Assembly (NCBI GenBank): GCA_905214735.1
Contig: CAJMNI010000003.1
Coordinates: 50,026 to 114,025 of the forward strand
DNA: 64,000 bases
Source: an uncultured bacterium
GTDB taxonomy: Bacteria > Bacteroidota > Bacteroidia > Bacteroidales > Muribaculaceae
Direction: 5' to 3'
In this document: positions 18,974 to 26,595 of the stretch, piece after piece
Position numbering within the stretch: position 1 is the stretch's first letter
Layout: the number at the start of each line of letters is the position of its first letter
Notes under the pieces: model-generated
Told to the model about the DNA's origin: nothing
The model's input: the letters and a program-made list of their open reading frames with translations, nothing else
Database searches by the model: none
Translations under genes and position numbers: made by a program

Positions 18974-21181
18974 ATGGACAAAATCAAACCTGTTGACAAG
19001 CTGACATTCGACGAAATGAGGGAACTGATCGGGCTCTCGGAGCAATTGCTCCCCGTGATGGAAAGCCGGATCGGAGCAGAAGAGGCCAAAGGACTCGCTT
19101 CCGATCTCCGCCGCGCCCTCGAAGGCACCGACGCCCACACCGACAAACAGATACCCGTAGCCGTGCAGACCCTGCGCGAAGCCGTGACCTTCGCCGAGAT
19201 GGTCGACCCTGACCGCAACATCCTGCTCGCCATCCTGCTGCATCCTCTCGTGAAGCTCGGAAAGACTTCCCCCGAACAGATTTCCCGCCAATGGGGAGCC
19301 GACATAGCCTCTCTTATCTCCGGTATCGACGCCGTCAATGAATTTTCGGCGCGAAATTCCGCCACCAATCAGGAAAATTTCCGAGGCCTAGTGCTCTCAC
19401 TGGCCCATGACATCCGCGTCATAATCATCATGATCGTCAAGAGCCTCGTGCTCATGCGCATGATCAACCGACATCCCGATGACCAGTGGGTGCGCAACGT
19501 CGCCTTCGAGGCCAACTGCCTCTATGCCCAGCTCGCCCACCGTCTCGGCCTTTACAAGATAAAAGGAGAGCTTGAAGACCTCTCGCTCAAATACACCAAC
19601 CGCGACATTTACTCCCAGATAGCCCACAAGCTCAACGAGACCAAACGTTCGCGCGACGCTTATATCCAGTCGTTTATCGCTCCGGTGAAGAAACGTCTTG
19701 AGGAGGCCGGCCTGAAGTTCTCGATCAAGGGGCGCACAAAGTCGATTTCCTCCATCTGGAACAAGATGAAGAAACAGAAGGTGGACCTCAACGGCATCTA
19801 CGACCTCTTCGCCATCCGGGTGATCATCGACACCCCCCGCGAAAAGGAGAAGACAGATTGCTGGCTCGCCTATTCGATCCTCGCCGACATGTATATCGCC
19901 AACCCGGCCCGTATGAAAGACTGGATCTCAATCCCGAAAAGCAACGGCTACGAATCGCTCCATTGCACGGTGATGGGGCCTGAAAACAAATGGGTCGAAG
20001 TGCAGTTCCGCACTGAGCGAATGGACCTCGTGGCTGAAAAAGGACTCGCGGCCCACTGGCGCTACAAGGGTGGGAAATCAGACGGAACCGACCAGTGGAT
20101 GAACAATATCCGCGACATCCTCGAGACAGCCGACGCCGGCCCGATGCAGCTGATGCGCAACATCAACATGGACCCCTTCGGCAAGGAGGTGTTCGCATTC
20201 ACCCCCAAGGGCGACCTTTTCAGGATGGCCGCCGGTTCGACGGTGCTCGATTTCGCCTTCCATATCCATTCCAAAGTCGGGGCGAAATGCTCCGGAGCGA
20301 TTGTCAACGGTGCCCATCGCAAGCTCAATTATAAGATCTGCAACGGCGACACCGTGGAGATCCTGACATCGGCGGTTCAGAAGCCGCGTCAGGAATGGCT
20401 CAACATCGTCATCTCCACCAAAGCGCGCAATAAGATCAAGCAGTGCCTCAACGAGGAAAAACAGCATCTCGCCGACCTTGGCAAGGAGGAGCTGATGCGC
20501 CGCGCCAAAAACCGCAAGATCGAGATTGTCGAGGCCCAGATGATGAAGCTCGTCAAGAAGAAAGGATATAAGTTCGCCCTCGACTTCTATGCCGAGATCG
20601 GCGACGACAAACTCGACGCCGGCCGCATCCTCAACGACTATCAGGAACTCGTTAGCCCGACACAGGCCGAGGAGAAGATTTCGGCCGAGGAATTCCAGAT
20701 TATCCGCAACGATGAGAAAGAGAAGCCTCAGAGCGACGTGATGGTGATCGGTGAAAAATCGATCGACGGCCTCAAATATAAATTCGCCCGCTGCTGCGCC
20801 CCGATCTACGGCGACGACGTGTTCGGCTTCATCTCGAGCGACGGCATGGTGAAAATCCACAAGACAACCTGCCCCAACGCCGACCATATCCGCCAGCGCT
20901 ATCCCTACCGCGTGATCCGCGCCAGCTGGAGCGGCAAGACGGGAGCAATGCTCCCCGCAACGCTCCGCGTGGTCGGCAACGACGACATCGGCATCGTGGC
21001 CAACATCACCTCAATCATCTCCCACGAGGGTGACACCCAACTGCGCAACATATCGATTGACTCCCACGACGGAATGTTCCAGGGATATATCGTGGTCGGT
21101 GTCTCCGACAACAGCAAACTCTCCTCGCTGGTTAAGAAAATCCTGACCGTGAAGGGAGTCAAAAACGTGGTGAGAGTATAA
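18974..21181 (+). CDS. relA: RelA-type (p)ppGpp synthetase with degenerate HD domain
   Basis: A 735-residue long RelA/SpoT homologue that makes the alarmone (p)ppGpp. The order is: N-terminal HD-like region (1-190), synthetase domain (GRTKSISSIWNKM, IPKSNGYESLHCTV, VEVQFRTERMD, GLAAHWRYK), TGS domain (FAFTPKGDLFRMAAGSTVLDFAFHIH), a Cys/His-containing region (FARCCAPIYGDD) and a C-terminal ACT domain (GIVANITSIIS). In hydrolase-active enzymes the first region has HDxxED and a DRLHNMR helix. Here they read LLHPLVKLG and VKSLVLMRM, so ppGpp hydrolysis should be lost and the protein should be RelA-like. A separate hydrolase-active homologue is expected elsewhere in the genome. Confidence 0.92.
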   Translation: MDKIKPVDKLTFDEMRELIGLSEQLLPVMESRIGAEEAKGLASDLRRALEGTDAHTDKQIPVAVQTLREAVTFAEMVDPDRNILLAILLHPLVKLGKTSPEQISRQWGADIASLISGIDAVNEFSARNSATNQENFRGLVLSLAHDIRVIIIMIVKSLVLMRMINRHPDDQWVRNVAFEANCLYAQLAHRLGLYKIKGELEDLSLKYTNRDIYSQIAHKLNETKRSRDAYIQSFIAPVKKRLEEAGLKFSIKGRTKSISSIWNKMKKQKVDLNGIYDLFAIRVIIDTPREKEKTDCWLAYSILADMYIANPARMKDWISIPKSNGYESLHCTVMGPENKWVEVQFRTERMDLVAEKGLAAHWRYKGGKSDGTDQWMNNIRDILETADAGPMQLMRNINMDPFGKEVFAFTPKGDLFRMAAGSTVLDFAFHIHSKVGAKCSGAIVNGAHRKLNYKICNGDTVEILTSAVQKPRQEWLNIVISTKARNKIKQCLNEEKQHLADLGKEELMRRAKNRKIEIVEAQMMKLVKKKGYKFALDFYAEIGDDKLDAGRILNDYQELVSPTQAEEKISAEEFQIIRNDEKEKPQSDVMVIGEKSIDGLKYKFARCCAPIYGDDVFGFISSDGMVKIHKTTCPNADHIRQRYPYRVIRASWSGKTGAMLPATLRVVGNDDIGIVANITSIISHEGDTQLRNISIDSHDGMFQGYIVVGVSDNSKLSSLVKKILTVKGVKNVVRV

Positions 21182-21251
21182 ATAAGAGTATAAATAAGCG
21201 CCGAATAATCTAAGAAACAAGTATATAACCCAATTTAGACAAACGATAGAG

Positions 21252-22010
21252 ATGAAAAAGATAATGCAAATTTTCGCGATATGCGCATCCGGAGCTCTCC
21301 TCCCCCTCGCTCCGGGCTGCAATAACGCAAAGGTCGACGGCCAGAAAGCCCAGAAGGAGCACAAGCAGATCCTCTCAGACTCGATCACGGCGATTGAAAC
21401 CGAAATCGACTCTTGCAAAAACAATATCGCCACGCTCAACGACCGGATCAACCAATATCTGCCCGATTTCGTCACTGTTGCCAATCCCCGCGAGGTAGGT
21501 TCATACGTGATCTACAATAAAATGAAGCCTCTTTATCCGCTGAAATCCACCGGACTCGCCGCACGCATCTCCGACACCGGCACGTTCGAGCTGATCGCCG
21601 CACTCAAATCGGGCGAGTTCGACCAGATTTCCATTGTCACCGGCGACAAATCCGTCACATCCGACGTCGTGCCCCACGATCAGGCGCTCAACTATCGCGA
21701 CGGCAATCTCACAACCGTGGCATTCAGCGGGGAAAAGGCCGACGAGATTGGAGAATTTATCTCCGACAACATGCTCAACAATCTGCGCGTCAGCTATCTG
21801 CAGCAAGGGCGCCTCATTGTCAGCTGGCGGATGCCGATGCAGTTCAACGAAATGATCGGAGCGACTTATCTTCTCTATTATTCGCAGGCGGAAGTGGAAC
21901 GCATCTCGCGTCATGAAGATCTTCTTCACCAGAAAATCAACATTCTCCGCTCCCACCGCGACAGCCGGCCGGTGACGCCCGCCTCAACCGACTCAGCCGC
22001 CGCAAAATAG
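21252..22010 (+). CDS. putative lipoprotein with N-terminal coiled coil
   Basis: A 252-residue protein I do not recognise. The N-terminus is a lipoprotein signal with lipobox LAPGC (cysteine 23), so it should be lipid-anchored in the envelope. Residues about 30-70 are charged and helical (a likely coiled coil). The central part is mixed alpha/beta, and a second charged helix near residues 215-235 precedes a Ser/Pro/Ala tail. It starts 70 bases after relA and may be transcribed with it. No function can be assigned. Confidence 0.7.
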   Translation: MKKIMQIFAICASGALLPLAPGCNNAKVDGQKAQKEHKQILSDSITAIETEIDSCKNNIATLNDRINQYLPDFVTVANPREVGSYVIYNKMKPLYPLKSTGLAARISDTGTFELIAALKSGEFDQISIVTGDKSVTSDVVPHDQALNYRDGNLTTVAFSGEKADEIGEFISDNMLNNLRVSYLQQGRLIVSWRMPMQFNEMIGATYLLYYSQAEVERISRHEDLLHQKINILRSHRDSRPVTPASTDSAAAK

Positions 22011-22121
22011 CCAAAACAAAACCTTAATTGCCAACTGTTTGTTCCTTAATTAAAAAGAAGTTGTGCAGATTTCTATTGCAAACTTCCACAAGGAATAAAT
22101 AAACACGAAAAACATAAAGCC

Positions 22122-22634
22122 ATGAATAAAGCAACCGACGCCCGTCTGCATGCCGAGCATCTCCGCGACTATCGGCCGGAGTTCATGCAGATGGCTGCTA
22201 AAATATCTTACGACAACATCGACCGCGGAGGCGGCCCCTTTGGCGCAGTGATCGTCAAAGATGGTGAAGTGATTGCCACCGGAGCCAACTCCGTGACAAT
22301 CGACCAGGACCCGACAGCCCACGCCGAAGTCAACGCAATCAGAAACGCCTGCCACAAGCTCGGCTCCTTCAAGCTCGAAGGCTGCACAGTCTATTCCAGC
22401 TGCGAACCCTGCCCGATGTGTCTCTCGGCCCTCTACTGGGCCGGCGTCAGAAAGATATTCTACGGCAACACCAAGGAAGACGCCGACGCCATCGACTTCT
22501 CCGACAAGTTTATCTACGACGAGATCGAACGCCGCCCGGAGGAGAGAAACGTGCCCGGCGTGCATGTCGACAACAGCGAGACCATCAAGGCCTTCGAAAA
22601 ATGGGCCTCCAGTCCCGACGTGACAAAATACTGA
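22122..22634 (+). CDS. guaD: guanine deaminase-like nucleoside/base deaminase
   Basis: A 170-residue zinc deaminase of the cytidine/deoxycytidylate deaminase fold. The zinc site is HAEVNAI (histidine ligand and catalytic glutamate) and PCPMC (two cysteine ligands). The segment around SCEPCPMCLSALYWAGV, followed by FIYDEI and an EERNVPG stretch, resembles Bacillus-type guanine deaminase (guanine to xanthine) more than tRNA adenosine deaminase TadA. It is cytoplasmic. A DUF4301 gene follows 86 bases downstream. The family is firm; guanine as substrate is likely but unproven. Confidence 0.85.
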   Translation: MNKATDARLHAEHLRDYRPEFMQMAAKISYDNIDRGGGPFGAVIVKDGEVIATGANSVTIDQDPTAHAEVNAIRNACHKLGSFKLEGCTVYSSCEPCPMCLSALYWAGVRKIFYGNTKEDADAIDFSDKFIYDEIERRPEERNVPGVHVDNSETIKAFEKWASSPDVTKY

Positions 22635-22720
22635 TCTTCCGAATCAATAGACTCAGGATTGACTTTGATTCTCCATTGAAGCAACAAGATATACAAACCA
22701 TTGAATTATTACAACAGGAA

Positions 22721-24250
22721 ATGAAATTTGAGAAAATTGATCTCGAAGTGCTTGAGAAGAAAGGCATTTCGCGCGAAAAACTGATCGAACAGCTTGAAAT
22801 GATCCGCGACGGATTTCCCTGGCTGAAGATTGAGGCACCCGCCACTCCCGGCCACGGCATCAGCGTGCTGACACCGGCCATGGCCGAAGGTGCCACTGCC
22901 TGCTGGGAAGAATATCTCGGCAGGGGAGCCAAGGTGATGAAAATGGTGCCCGCCAGCGGCGCGGCTTCCAGAATGTTCAAAAACCTTTTCGCCTTCGTCA
23001 ACGGCGACAAAGATAAGCCCGCCGACGACTTCATGCGCCGCTTTTTCGACAATATCGAAAACTTCGCCTTCTTCCCCCGCCTGAATGAAAAATGCGTGGA
23101 GCTATATGGCAAAAGCGTCACTACCCTCCTCGCTGAAAAAAGATATAAGGATATCGTAAAGGCCCTCATCGAGCGTCAGGGTCTCGGATACGGCTATCTG
23201 CCCAAAGCCTTGCTTGAATTCCACATGGTTATCGGCGACACCCGCACCGCCCTCGAGGAGCATCTCGCCGAAGGCGCGCAATATGCCGCCGGCAAGGATG
23301 GCAAGGTCCGCGTGCACTTCACCGTGAGCGATGACCATCTCCCCCTCGTGCAGCGCAAAGTGGAGCAGGAAGCCGGACATCTCGGCAATATCTACGGCGT
23401 GACCTACGAGGTAGACTACAGCGTGCAGAAACCGAGCACCGACACAGTGGCCGCCAACCTCGACGGCACCCCTTATCGCGAGAACGGGAAGCTCTTCTTC
23501 CGCCCCGGAGGCCACGGAGCACTTATCGAAAACCTCAACGACCTTGACGCCGACGTGATCTTTATCAAAAACATCGACAACGTCGTGCCCGACTCCCGCC
23601 GCGAAGCAACTATTCAGTCAAAGCGCGTGCTCGGCGGAACGCTCGTGGCCGTCAAGCAGAAAATCAACGAATACTGCCGCATGATCAAGGGGGGCGAGCG
23701 CAATCCCGAACGTCTCGAAGAGATGCTCCACTTCATGCGCAATGTGCTCTGCATCACCCACGACAAGGCCGACTCCATGGACATCGAGCAGAAACGCGAC
23801 TATATTTTCTCAAAGCTCAACCGCCCGGTGCGCGTCTGCGGAATGGTGCGCAACGAAGGAGAACCCGGCGGCGGCCCATTCCTCGCTTACAATCCCGACG
23901 GAACCGTCTCGCCTCAGATCCTCGAATCGAGCCAGATCAACCCCGACGACAAGAATGCGATGAAAATGATGAAGGAGGCAACCCACTTCAATCCCGTCGA
24001 CCTCGCCGTTGCCACGAAAAATTATAAGGGAGAGAAGTTCGACCTTCCGGAATATGTGGACCGCGCCACAGGCTTCATCTCGCAGAAAAGCCGCGAAGGA
24101 GTCGAGATCAAGGCCCTCGAGCTTCCCGGCCTCTGGAACGGAGCCATGAGCGACTGGAACACTCTCTTCATCGAAGTGCCCGCCGAGACTTTCAACCCGG
24201 TTAAGACGGTAAACGACCTTACGCGCGAGGCCCATCAGCCCGCCTTGTAA
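22721..24250 (+). CDS. DUF4301 family protein
   Basis: A 509-residue protein that I match to the DUF4301 family, found mostly in Bacteroidetes and without a known activity. The true start is the ATG at 22721 (MKFEKIDLEVLEKKGI); the open frame extends further upstream but through guaD. The segment VPASGAASRMFK is reminiscent of the glycine-rich nucleotide loop of sugar nucleotidyltransferases, and FFRPGGHGALIENLNDLDADVIFIKNIDNV looks like an active-site region of the same fold, so a nucleotidyltransferase-like role is a reasonable guess. No signal peptide. Weak terminator downstream. Confidence 0.8.
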   Translation: MKFEKIDLEVLEKKGISREKLIEQLEMIRDGFPWLKIEAPATPGHGISVLTPAMAEGATACWEEYLGRGAKVMKMVPASGAASRMFKNLFAFVNGDKDKPADDFMRRFFDNIENFAFFPRLNEKCVELYGKSVTTLLAEKRYKDIVKALIERQGLGYGYLPKALLEFHMVIGDTRTALEEHLAEGAQYAAGKDGKVRVHFTVSDDHLPLVQRKVEQEAGHLGNIYGVTYEVDYSVQKPSTDTVAANLDGTPYRENGKLFFRPGGHGALIENLNDLDADVIFIKNIDNVVPDSRREATIQSKRVLGGTLVAVKQKINEYCRMIKGGERNPERLEEMLHFMRNVLCITHDKADSMDIEQKRDYIFSKLNRPVRVCGMVRNEGEPGGGPFLAYNPDGTVSPQILESSQINPDDKNAMKMMKEATHFNPVDLAVATKNYKGEKFDLPEYVDRATGFISQKSREGVEIKALELPGLWNGAMSDWNTLFIEVPAETFNPVKTVNDLTREAHQPAL

Positions 24251-24274
24251 TCGGTCGCGCCTCCATCTAAGGCA

Positions 24275-24315
24275 CTTGGCAAATCACTTGCCAAGGCACT
24301 TGGATTCCCTTTTTC
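24275..24315 (+). terminator. possible terminator after the DUF4301 gene
   Basis: CTTGGCAA (24275-24282) pairs with TTGCCAAG (24288-24295), with a T-run about 14 bases later. The CACTTG motif is repeated three times here. Weak. Confidence 0.4.
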
Positions 24316-24346
24316 TTGCAAGTGGCAGAGGATTTTTGTAATTTTG
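24315..24346 (+). promoter_or_regulatory. promoter of the porin gene
   Basis: CTTG at 24315-24318, a 20-bp spacer and TAATTTTG at 24339-24346. A TTG at 24316 falls inside the -33 element, so the ATG at 24373 is the start. Confidence 0.75.
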
Positions 24347-24372
24347 CACTCTGTTCAAAACAAGATAAGAAT

Positions 24373-26472
24373 ATGCCAATTCAAAAGGCAATACTAATAT
24401 TAAAGAAAATGCCACTGAGGCTGTCGCTGGCCGCCTCGGTGGCTATTTTACTGTTTGCCGCCATCCCGGCCCGGGCGCAGAAGGCGTTCAAGACCATGGA
24501 CGCCAAGGAGAAGAATACGACCTCCAAAAAATACCCTCCCGGTTCGGCCTGGACTCTCTCTTTCCCCCTTGGCGCTCACATCGAGTCGACCCTCGACACG
24601 ACCCTATATAATTTCCAGCGCCGTTTCGTCAACGCAATCAGGACGGACGCTTACGCCACCACCGGCCAATGGAGCGGCCCTGCTCTCAACATGATCTATT
24701 TCCAGCGCCCTGAAGAGCAGCGTTTCTTCTTCGAAAATGCAATCATCGAATGGGTGCCGACTTTCTCGAAGCAGAAGTTCTACAACATGTATATCCCCTT
24801 CACCCAGCTTGGATATGACATGGGATTCGGTTCCGACGTGCGCACCGACAACCTCAGCGCCACTTTCGCCGGAAATGTCAACCGCAAGATCGGTATCGGC
24901 GCATGGGTGAAATATCCTTATACAAAAGGAGCCTACGCAGAGCAGGCAACAAAGGAACTCGGCTATGGATTCAGCGGCTACTATGCGGGCGACCGCTACG
25001 AGATGCAGGCCTTCTTCAACCATTTCAACCATCTCAACAAGGAGAGCGGCGGTATCACCGACGACCTCTATATCACCGACCCGGCCCAGCTGCAGGGAGG
25101 CGTGAACTCCATCGAGCCGAAAGCAATACCCACCAACCTCACCGACGCCCACAACCGCGTCTCGGGCGGAGAATTCTATATGAGCCATGTCTATAAGCTC
25201 GGCTACTGGCGCGACATCACCCAGCCTGAAGACACTGTGGAACGAAAGGAGTTTGTGGCCTCGACACGCCTCGTCTATTCGTTCGACTATACGGGAAGCA
25301 AGCGAATGTTCCGCAACCTCCCCGACGGCGACGAACCCGATTTCTGGAAAAACACCTATTTCGACTCATCCGAGACTCTCGACCGCGACTCCTACTGGAG
25401 CCTCTCCAATTCATTCGGCATCGAAATGATCGAGGGTTTTCAGAAGTGGGCCAAGTTCGGCCTCTCCGCATACGTGATCTACGACCACGACAAGTTCCGC
25501 TACCGCACGCAAGGCCTCGACAAATGGGATTCAGCCGACAGCGGTAACGGCGACGACTCGGGTTCAGGCGACAACTCCGGGGCCGACAATCTCACGCCCC
25601 TTCCAGATTATAAACTCGTAACATCCAAAAGCCGGAACCGTTTCTGGGTCGGCGGACGCATTGCGAAAACCAAAGGCAGCCATATCCGCTATTCGGCCGA
25701 CGCCAAATTCGGAGTCCTCGGCAATGTGGCCGGAGATATCGACGTGAAGGGTGAAATCGAAACAAGATTCCGTCTCGGCAAAGACACCGTCAAAATCTCG
25801 GCCAACGGATTTTTCCGCAACCTCGAGCCTAACTATATCTACAACGATTATGTCGGCAACCATTTCGCATGGCACAACAATTTCGGCAAAGTCCGCAGTT
25901 TCCGCGCCGAGGGGCGCCTTTACATTCCCTGGAGCCGCACCGAGCTCCGCGTCGGAGTCGAAAACGTGCAGAACATGGTTTATTTCAATTCCGAGTCGCT
26001 TCCGCAGCAGCATGGCGGAAGCATTCAGGTCTTTTCCGCCCAACTCGAGCAGAAACTGAAGTTCGGAATCTGGAACTGGAACAATACCATCACCTATCAG
26101 GCCACGTCGAACGACCGCGTGCTCCCGCTTCCGGAACTGGCGGTATATAGCAACATGTTCCTGTATTTCAAGGCGTTCAAGGCGCTGACTGTGCAAGTCG
26201 GCATTGACTGCAACTACTATACTAAATATAAAGGAATGATGTATCAGCCGGCCACGATGTCTTTCCATGTTCAGGGCGATAACGCCACCGAGGTTGGCAA
26301 CTACATCTTCTCCAATGTCTATCTCACCGCCAAGCTATACAAGGTGAGATTCTTCCTGATGTGTTCGCACCTCAACCAGGGCTGGTTTTCGAAAAACTAC
26401 TTCTCCATCCTCCACTATCCTCTCGATCCGCGCCAGTTCCGCCTCGGCCTCTCCATCGACTTCACTGATTAG
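24373..26472 (+). CDS. putative outer-membrane porin (Porin_10 type)
   Basis: A protein of about 699 residues with a signal peptide ending near PARAQ. The mature part starts with a short charged segment and then alternating aromatic beta-strands to the end (GYGFSGYYAGDRYEMQAFFNH, FWVGGRIAKT, RFRLGKDTVKI), closing in a C-terminal FRLGLSIDFTD typical of barrels inserted by BAM. It fits the Bacteroidetes 'putative porin' family Porin_10. An acidic Gly/Ser/Asp insertion (about residues 395-415) probably forms a surface loop. It is monocistronic. The transported solute is unknown. Confidence 0.8.
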   Translation: MPIQKAILILKKMPLRLSLAASVAILLFAAIPARAQKAFKTMDAKEKNTTSKKYPPGSAWTLSFPLGAHIESTLDTTLYNFQRRFVNAIRTDAYATTGQWSGPALNMIYFQRPEEQRFFFENAIIEWVPTFSKQKFYNMYIPFTQLGYDMGFGSDVRTDNLSATFAGNVNRKIGIGAWVKYPYTKGAYAEQATKELGYGFSGYYAGDRYEMQAFFNHFNHLNKESGGITDDLYITDPAQLQGGVNSIEPKAIPTNLTDAHNRVSGGEFYMSHVYKLGYWRDITQPEDTVERKEFVASTRLVYSFDYTGSKRMFRNLPDGDEPDFWKNTYFDSSETLDRDSYWSLSNSFGIEMIEGFQKWAKFGLSAYVIYDHDKFRYRTQGLDKWDSADSGNGDDSGSGDNSGADNLTPLPDYKLVTSKSRNRFWVGGRIAKTKGSHIRYSADAKFGVLGNVAGDIDVKGEIETRFRLGKDTVKISANGFFRNLEPNYIYNDYVGNHFAWHNNFGKVRSFRAEGRLYIPWSRTELRVGVENVQNMVYFNSESLPQQHGGSIQVFSAQLEQKLKFGIWNWNNTITYQATSNDRVLPLPELAVYSNMFLYFKAFKALTVQVGIDCNYYTKYKGMMYQPATMSFHVQGDNATEVGNYIFSNVYLTAKLYKVRFFLMCSHLNQGWFSKNYFSILHYPLDPRQFRLGLSIDFTD

Positions 26473-26499
26473 GCGTTATTAGGCGTTAGGTTTTAGGTA
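26471..26499. repeat. TTAGGCG/TTTTAGG heptamer-like repeat
   Basis: Directly after the porin stop: TTAGGCG, TTATTAGGCG, TTAGG, TTTTAGG. Read on the minus strand this is the same CCTAAAA family as at 6027-6061. Confidence 0.6.
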
Positions 26500-26501
26500 A
26501 G

Positions 26502-26537
26502 TCTTATAAATCTTATAAGTCTTATAAGTCTTATAAA
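26502..26537. repeat. TCTTATAAG nonamer repeat, four units
   Basis: TCTTATAAA, TCTTATAAG, TCTTATAAG and TCTTATAAA in tandem. Each TCTTATAAG unit contains the palindrome CTTATAAG. It lies between convergent genes, just before the terminator. Confidence 0.85.
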
Positions 26538-26544
26538 CTTATAA

Positions 26545-26580
26545 AGGCCGGCTGCGTCAAAGCAGCCGGCCTCTTTGTTT
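26545..26580. terminator. terminator between convergent porin and carboxylase genes
   Basis: AGGCCGGCTGC (26545-26555) pairs with GCAGCCGGCCT (26562-26572), followed by CTTTGTTT. It may serve both strands. Confidence 0.8.
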
Positions 26581-26595
26581 GATTGAGGGTTCGGA

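Noticed and set aside
22418..22720. N-terminal extension of the DUF4301 protein
   Set aside because: It would overlap guaD by over 200 bases and reads as Arg-rich shadow sequence; the ATG at 22721 fits.
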